NCBI GenBank assembly: GCA_030998015.1
Contig: JARWMV010000236.1
Location: forward strand, 1,426,001 to 1,490,000
Direction: 5' to 3'
Origin: Ceratorhiza oryzae-sativae
Taxonomy: Eukaryota; Basidiomycota; Agaricomycetes; Cantharellales; Ceratobasidiaceae
DNA length: 64,000 nucleotides
Part shown: piece after piece, positions 59,096 to 64,000 of the stretch
How positions within the stretch are numbered: the first letter of the stretch is position 1
Layout of the letters: each line of letters begins with the position of its first letter
The notes under the pieces: model-generated
Seen by the model: the letters and a program-made list of their open reading frames with translations, nothing else
Database searches by the model: none
What the model was told of the DNA's origin: nothing
Translations under genes and position numbers: made by a program

Positions 59096-60667
59096 TTACT
59101 CAATATCCTGCTCAAGGATATACCGATACTTGGGCTTTCCCGCCTTCATTTCTTCCACAGCTTGCTTAATCTGGCTCATTGGAATTACCTGAATCCATGG
59201 CTGAATATTTTTACGGGCGGCAAGTTCCTACAAGAAGAAATCATTGAGTTAAGACAATAGCCCAATGATAAACCAGAGTAGGCTTACAAGCATCTCAATA
59301 GCTTCTTTCTTAGATCCGATTAGCGATCCCGCAAGCCGTGAACCGTTGAAAACAATGTCGAAGGGCGCGATTTGGGGAAGCATAGAATCGGGAAGGCCCA
59401 CATTGACGAAGGTGCCATGTACAAATAGGACGCTGCCAAATGGTAAGCGGATCGTAACGAGGTTCATGAAAGTTCTAGCCATACCCCATATAATCCCTCA
59501 GAGGAAAGCCTTCGGCAACATCGACGGTTGAAATGACCAGATCAAGAGTGCCTTTCAACTTTTTCAAGTTCTCCTAAGCATAGGAAACCGACTGGTGAGC
59601 ACATGCAGACAAGCATTCTGGCTATATACCTTCGAGCTAACAATAAAGTGGTCGGCTCCGAGTTCCCCTGCATCCTCTTCCTTGCGAGGACTATGTGAGA
59701 ATACATATACCTCGGCACCAAGAGCTTTCGCAAACAGAACACCATAGTGGCCCTTGAAGAGATAAAAATCAATACCTAAACATATGTATGAGATAGAATA
59801 CCTACTAGACCGCCTAGTCCAATGATTCCCACTTTCTTCCCTGGTCCCGCCCCATTCTGGACCAGAGGAGAATACATAGTCAATCCGGCACACTTAAGGT
59901 TTCGATCAGCACAAACTTGGCTACTAGGCGCAGTGTATCGTACCATCATACTCGCGGCGTACTCTGACTTTAAGTTATTTGGGATTGGGAACACAAAGTG
60001 GTGGTTGGCACGAATAGCAGTACCATACCCGCCCTGGGACAGTGTTCCGTCAGGGTAGAACGAGTTCTACTCGCGCGTATAAGTATCAAAGTAAACTAGT
60101 AATATCCAACACTCACATATGTGTCTACAGCGTTATAGCAGTAGTTCTCGTTGCCTGAAAGACAGCTACGGCACTCTCCGCAACTACCGATGCGTGCACC
60201 GACGCCGACACGATCTCCGACTTGTATGCCTGCCTTCTCGGCAGCAACCGAACCAACGCGAACGGCTGTTCCAACAATCTCATGCCTTGGATATGTTGAC
60301 CATTAATATAACGAGGCACCGTATAACCAAAGATATAGAGACCCACCCAGCAACGAGTGGCGCTCCTTTAATGTCACCCCAGCCACCAGTTATGGTGTGT
60401 ATGTCAGTTCCACATATGCTGAAACACGAGTATACTGAGACCTGTATCCTATGATGCGTATTCCATGAGTACGCACCCGCAATGACTGATGGCAATGTCT
60501 ATATCCTCTTCGGACCATGGCTTAGGCTTGATATCGACTAGCTTGAAGTCGCTCTAAATCATCGACAACTATCATGAGTCTGAATCCATAGGCACGATGC
60601 ACAGACCGCTCACCCAGCCCTTCACGTCGTGAATTCCGTACCCTTTGAACTGGATTGATTTAGTCAT
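59096..60667 (-). CDS. Zinc alcohol dehydrogenase 2 (tandem paralogue)
   Basis: Same enzyme family as the gene at 56529-58094. Starts MTKSIQFKGYGIHDVKGW at 60667. Then a DIKPKPWSEEDIDIAIS block, catalytic site GICGTDIHTITGGWGDIKGAP (Thr where copy 1 has Ser), structural zinc cluster C-x2-C-x2-C-x7-C on the GSCGECRSCLSGNENYC segment, FPIPNNLKSEYAASMM, GIIGLGGL, HYGVLFAKALGAEVYVFS, VLFVHGTFVNVGLPDSMLP, and an end block finishing with ILEQDIE at 59096. Intron positions correspond with copy 1, so the pair arose by tandem duplication after the introns were in place. Both look complete; substrates may have diverged. Confidence 0.92.
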
Positions 60668-61938
60668 ATCGAGATTATCGGCCGGTCTCAAGCAGTGGGC
60701 GTATACGGGCAGCTCTGTGGTATCCAGTGTACCCAATATGATCTTTTATCGAGAGGGGGGAAGGCATCGCAACGGTATCGGTACAACCATTCGGTCACTT
60801 GCGGGCATATTCGGGCGGACTTACCCAGATTATCGCGCGTGTGCGGCCTCGCATATCCGACGAGATGTTCTCCCGAGTTGGATGTTTGCAGCGTGAATCG
60901 AAAGACAAGGGCGATTAACAGTTTACCAGGCGCTTTGCTCAAAATTCCAAGCGAAAATGGTTCACACCATATTCATTGACGATTCGCGAGGAAACCAAGC
61001 AACTGAAGTAGAAACTGTAGTTCTTTCTTCGGACAAAACACCCGATCTAGCCAATACCAAGGGTGGTATTGAAACGAGTGGCCAGATGTGATCGCGTCGG
61101 TTATGCATGCCCGGATAGATTGAATTTCCGAATTGACCATTAGCGTGTATATTGTTCAACGCTTTCGGCTCGTGAGAAAAGTAGTCTTTTCGGTCTTGAT
61201 ATATACAACGGCGCTATGGGCACCTGTGAAACGCCATAATATAAACTAGAATCAACATAATACACTATCAACCAAGGTGGTGCATCGCGGTGAACGGGCA
61301 TCCAGCCCGTAGAGAAGTCCACATATCGTGGTCAATGGGTGTCCCCACAGTAATTAAGATGAGAGGTGGGAAAAACGGCAAACCCATTCAATGAAACCAT
61401 TGTTTTCAGTATCCCTGATCATGATATATTGATTGCGTCCATGTGCATTCAGGGATAAAGCAGATTCAATCGTTAGGTCCAAAGCGTATTAGTGCTTCCC
61501 TATGGTTTACTAAAGCGGACAGGGTATGCCGAGTCCTTGAATTCCCTCTAGTGCGTACGAAGCTCGATGGGTAATAAATGTAGGGCTTTTTCGATATATC
61601 CGAGATGGATCACCCTAATTAAAGCTTCTTTTTTCACGTAGAAACTACGAAAAAATTGACAAGATCAAGTTATCGAACATGGTTGAAATATATGCGCTTG
61701 AATGGCTATAGTAGCAGCCCGCCCCTCTCCTCGTACAAATAGACATAAACAAACCCCGACTGCTCCCCATGTCCGAGAGGTTGGTTAGGGATGAGCGGTT
61801 GTAGGGCGGCTATTTTCGCACTCTGCGATTTCACTTGCCAAAATTAAAGGCTATGGTTTGTGACCTTAGGGCTGCACACTGAACTGCTAGCTGTGCATGT
61901 ACAAAAATTCTGGTTTCTCTTCATATCCACCACGCTGT
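60668..61938. other. Intergenic
   Basis: About 1.27 kb with no recognised gene. It contains the ADH 2 promoter at its left end and the 3' end of folylpolyglutamate synthase at its right end. Open frames here are short and without motifs. Confidence 0.45.
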
Positions 61939-63788
61939 CTACAAAAATGCGCTCTCCTCCAACTTAGCAACGCGAATCAAGCCACCAACCAGATGCAAAC
62001 TTCCTATAACCAACACATCCATATCACTCCCTCCCTGGTCATGATATAGCTTCTCAACTAATTCGACCGCGTCTTGAATCGTCAATACAACATGGGAATT
62101 CTCCTCTTTAAACTTGGGAACAAGCGCCTTCCAAGCGTTGGCAAATTCGTGCTGGGTCGTCAACGCGGTCACGTCTCGCGCTCAGCTTTCTTGATGCTCG
62201 TTTCGAGCTCTTCGGGGGTCGTCACGTTTGTGCAGAATATGGCATGGTCGAAGAGTAAGCCCGGGTGCGGTATTTTGTAGTTTGCGAGATCGATGCGTGA
62301 GGCAGCAGTTTGGAGGAGTGTTTCGAGGAAAACTTGGCCTGTGCGTTCACCAGAACAGTTGAATATGAGAATACGTTTCGGCTCGGTACTTCTACAAACC
62401 GAAGTGAGTGGTTGAGCCTATGTACCATGACGGTCAGGCGTACCTCAACCAAGCTCGGGTGTAAAATACCACTCGGCACAGCATGTAAGACTATCGATTG
62501 TGTGAGCACCGTCTAGCAGCCAGTGCAGACCTCTTCGCGACGGATCTACAATCTGTTGGCAGCGTCCGGCCCATCTGGCCTTGCCAAGACCGGTTTTATA
62601 GATTGCTGGAATAGGGTCAAGGGTGGTTGGAGTTGCTCTGATGATGCGTTTTGAATCTGGAGGAACCTATGAACCAAATGCAATGCAAGAGACGCATTTT
62701 GCCGCTGATGTTCTCCAGCGAGTCCTGAATAGATTTTGAGATGGTGACATAACGAAGGGCTAAGGTCTTACCTAGTTTGATGGTGCCCATCTCTGGGAGC
62801 ACGTCGACGACATGGAACTCGGAAGCCTTCAGGTCGTGACAAGTAAGAAACTGTATCTAGCTCGAGGGTCAAGCGCCCACCTGAACTTTCTCAGCTTCTG
62901 CCTTGATGACAGCTAGGGCATCTGCTGGTTGGGAAATAGTAAAGGCAGGTACACCCGCCTGGCTAGTGGTGAGTGCCAAGTTATTCCAAGCGAGTATAGA
63001 CTTACCTTGTAGATACCAGCCTTTTGCCATGCAATTTCGGGGAGAGTTTTTCCCAAAATGGATACGTGATCCAGCCCGAGTGCTGTGATCCCGGTGACAA
63101 TGGGTTTTGGTACGAGATTGGTCGTGTCGAACCGACCGCCAATCCCAACTTCTAGGATAGTAGCGTCAACACTGAGCGAAGCAAACGCATGGAACGCGAC
63201 CAGAGTAAGCATTTTGAAGTACATGGGTCGAGGATGATCCGGATCTTCCAGGCGGTCCCACACTTCAAAGAAAAAGCGAGCAAAGTCTTCCTCGGATATG
63301 GGCCGGCCGTCTATTTGGATACGTTCACGGACCGAAACGAGGTGCGGAGAGGTGTACAACCCTGCGCAAGGTATCATAAGAGTGGGTTGATTTTCGAAAT
63401 GCAACGATAATACCGATTTTCATCTTTGGATTGGCTTCTCGCAACAGAGAATAGCAGAATGCACACGTCGAACCTTTGCCTTTTGTACCTGTTACATGAA
63501 TCACGTTTAGTCTGTTCAAGTCCTCTTGCTTGGCACAGACTATCCTCTCAGTCCCAGTGATCGGTCGAATGTGAGCCGACTGACTTTGTATCCGATCTTG
63601 TTTAAATGGGATATCGATTCTTCAAAGACGACCTCGGAACGAGGGCCAGCTGCCCTCATTGCCGCCACTGCGGCTGCGTTTGACTGGAGTGAATGATTCA
63701 GGGCATATAAAGCATCCTTCAGGACTCTTTAATAAGTGCGACTCGACTTCGGGAGAGAGAAACATACGTCATAGGTGCGTTGGTACAT
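61939..63788 (-). CDS. MET7: Folylpolyglutamate synthase
   Basis: Adds glutamate residues to folates, keeping them in the cell and raising enzyme affinity; needed for one-carbon metabolism. Starts MYQRTYD at 63788. An intron ending tcctgaag leads to DALYALNHSLQSNAAAV. Then HLNKIGYK, a 38-nt intron, and RIVCAKQEDLNRLNVIHVTGTKGKGSTCAF, which holds the P-loop GTKGKGS. Next YTSPHLVSVRERIQIDGRPI, LEVGIGGRFDTTNL, TALGLDHVSILGKTLPEIAWQKAGI, and, after further introns, a region ending DVLVIGSLHLVGGLIRV and the stop at 61939. The lid and glutamate-ligase family order is complete. Dihydrofolate synthase (Fol3) is related; the KIGYK and SLQSNAA openings favour the polyglutamate enzyme. Confidence 0.9.
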
Positions 63789-64000
63789 GTTGGCTCTGGT
63801 TGTCGAGAAACGTGATCCGTGCAAAAGGGATCCGAACAGAATGCGAGGGTATCTAGATACGTGGGTTTGACGCAAACCAAACCGCATTCAGCTGCCGGGG
63901 TGAGCACCGGAAGATCTCTTGACTCGGATGCGGAAGGTCATGTGACGCGAAGCCAAGCGCGTCAGAGCAGCAAGGAGACACGTCGCTGGGAGCGTATATG
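63789..64000. promoter_or_regulatory. Promoter region at right edge
   Basis: The last 212 bp lie upstream of folylpolyglutamate synthase. No coding region can be supported before the window ends. Confidence 0.4.

Noticed and set aside
1..64000. CRISPR arrays, bacterial operons, prophage, large transposons
   Set aside because: No spaced direct repeats, no transposase or reverse-transcriptase motif and no long terminal repeats were seen; gene structure is eukaryotic throughout.

Overview
The window is nuclear DNA of a filamentous basidiomycete. Genes sit close together on both strands and are cut by many introns of about 45-65 bases with GTRNGT-type donors and CTAAC/CTAAT-like branch sites. 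The homologues (CYP63-like P450, Ptc7, Mdm35, Stu2, Sct1, RWDD1/Gir2) are fungal. Several lineage-type small proteins and BTB proteins suggest an Agaricomycete, possibly near Rhizoctonia/Ceratobasidium; that placement is inference from family resemblance. Most genes had to be assembled by hand from short exons, so spans are given from start codon to stop codon with introns inside.

Layout. 0.6-7.1 kb: histidine-phosphatase (phosphoglycerate-mutase fold) gene (-), PAP2 lipid phosphatase (-), TFIIH/DNA-repair helicase XPD/Rad3 (+). 7.1-11.4 kb: gene-poor stretch with two weak candidate genes and a tandem pair of Ser/Thr-rich secreted proteins, one apparently broken. 11.6-24.3 kb: Mdm35 (+), Cu(+)-ATPase (+), FHIP/RAI16-like protein (+), cytochrome P450 (-), mitochondrial TPR membrane protein (+). 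24.6-34.5 kb: secreted agmatinase-like protein (+), dipeptidyl peptidase III (+), PP2C Ptc7 (-), MFS drug transporter (+). 34.9-45 kb: DNAJC9-like co-chaperone (+), cyclin K/T-like protein (+), small Cys/His protein (-), orphan gene (+), RWDD1/Gir2 (-), mitoribosomal bS21m (+), second small Cys/His protein (+), BTB protein (-). 45.4-56 kb: Sct1-type acyltransferase (-) and a large five-TOG XMAP215/Stu2 protein (-). 56.5-64 kb: tandem pair of zinc alcohol dehydrogenases (-) and folylpolyglutamate synthase (-).

The genes are mostly independent housekeeping functions: copper export, lipid acylation and dephosphorylation, mitochondrial biogenesis (Mdm35, bS21m, Ptc7, TPR protein), transcription and repair (XPD, cyclin), microtubule growth (Stu2), folate. 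Real local structure is limited to two tandem duplications and several closely spaced bidirectional or convergent pairs.

The most interesting signal is a pair of tiny intracellular Cys/His proteins (37.8-38.2 kb and 43.1-43.4 kb) with the same ligand order, each starting Met-Cys from a minute first exon. Several conserved genes (XPD twice, MFS transporter twice) carry single-base frame breaks inside well-conserved sequence. These are more likely consensus errors than biology and should be checked before any loss-of-function claim.
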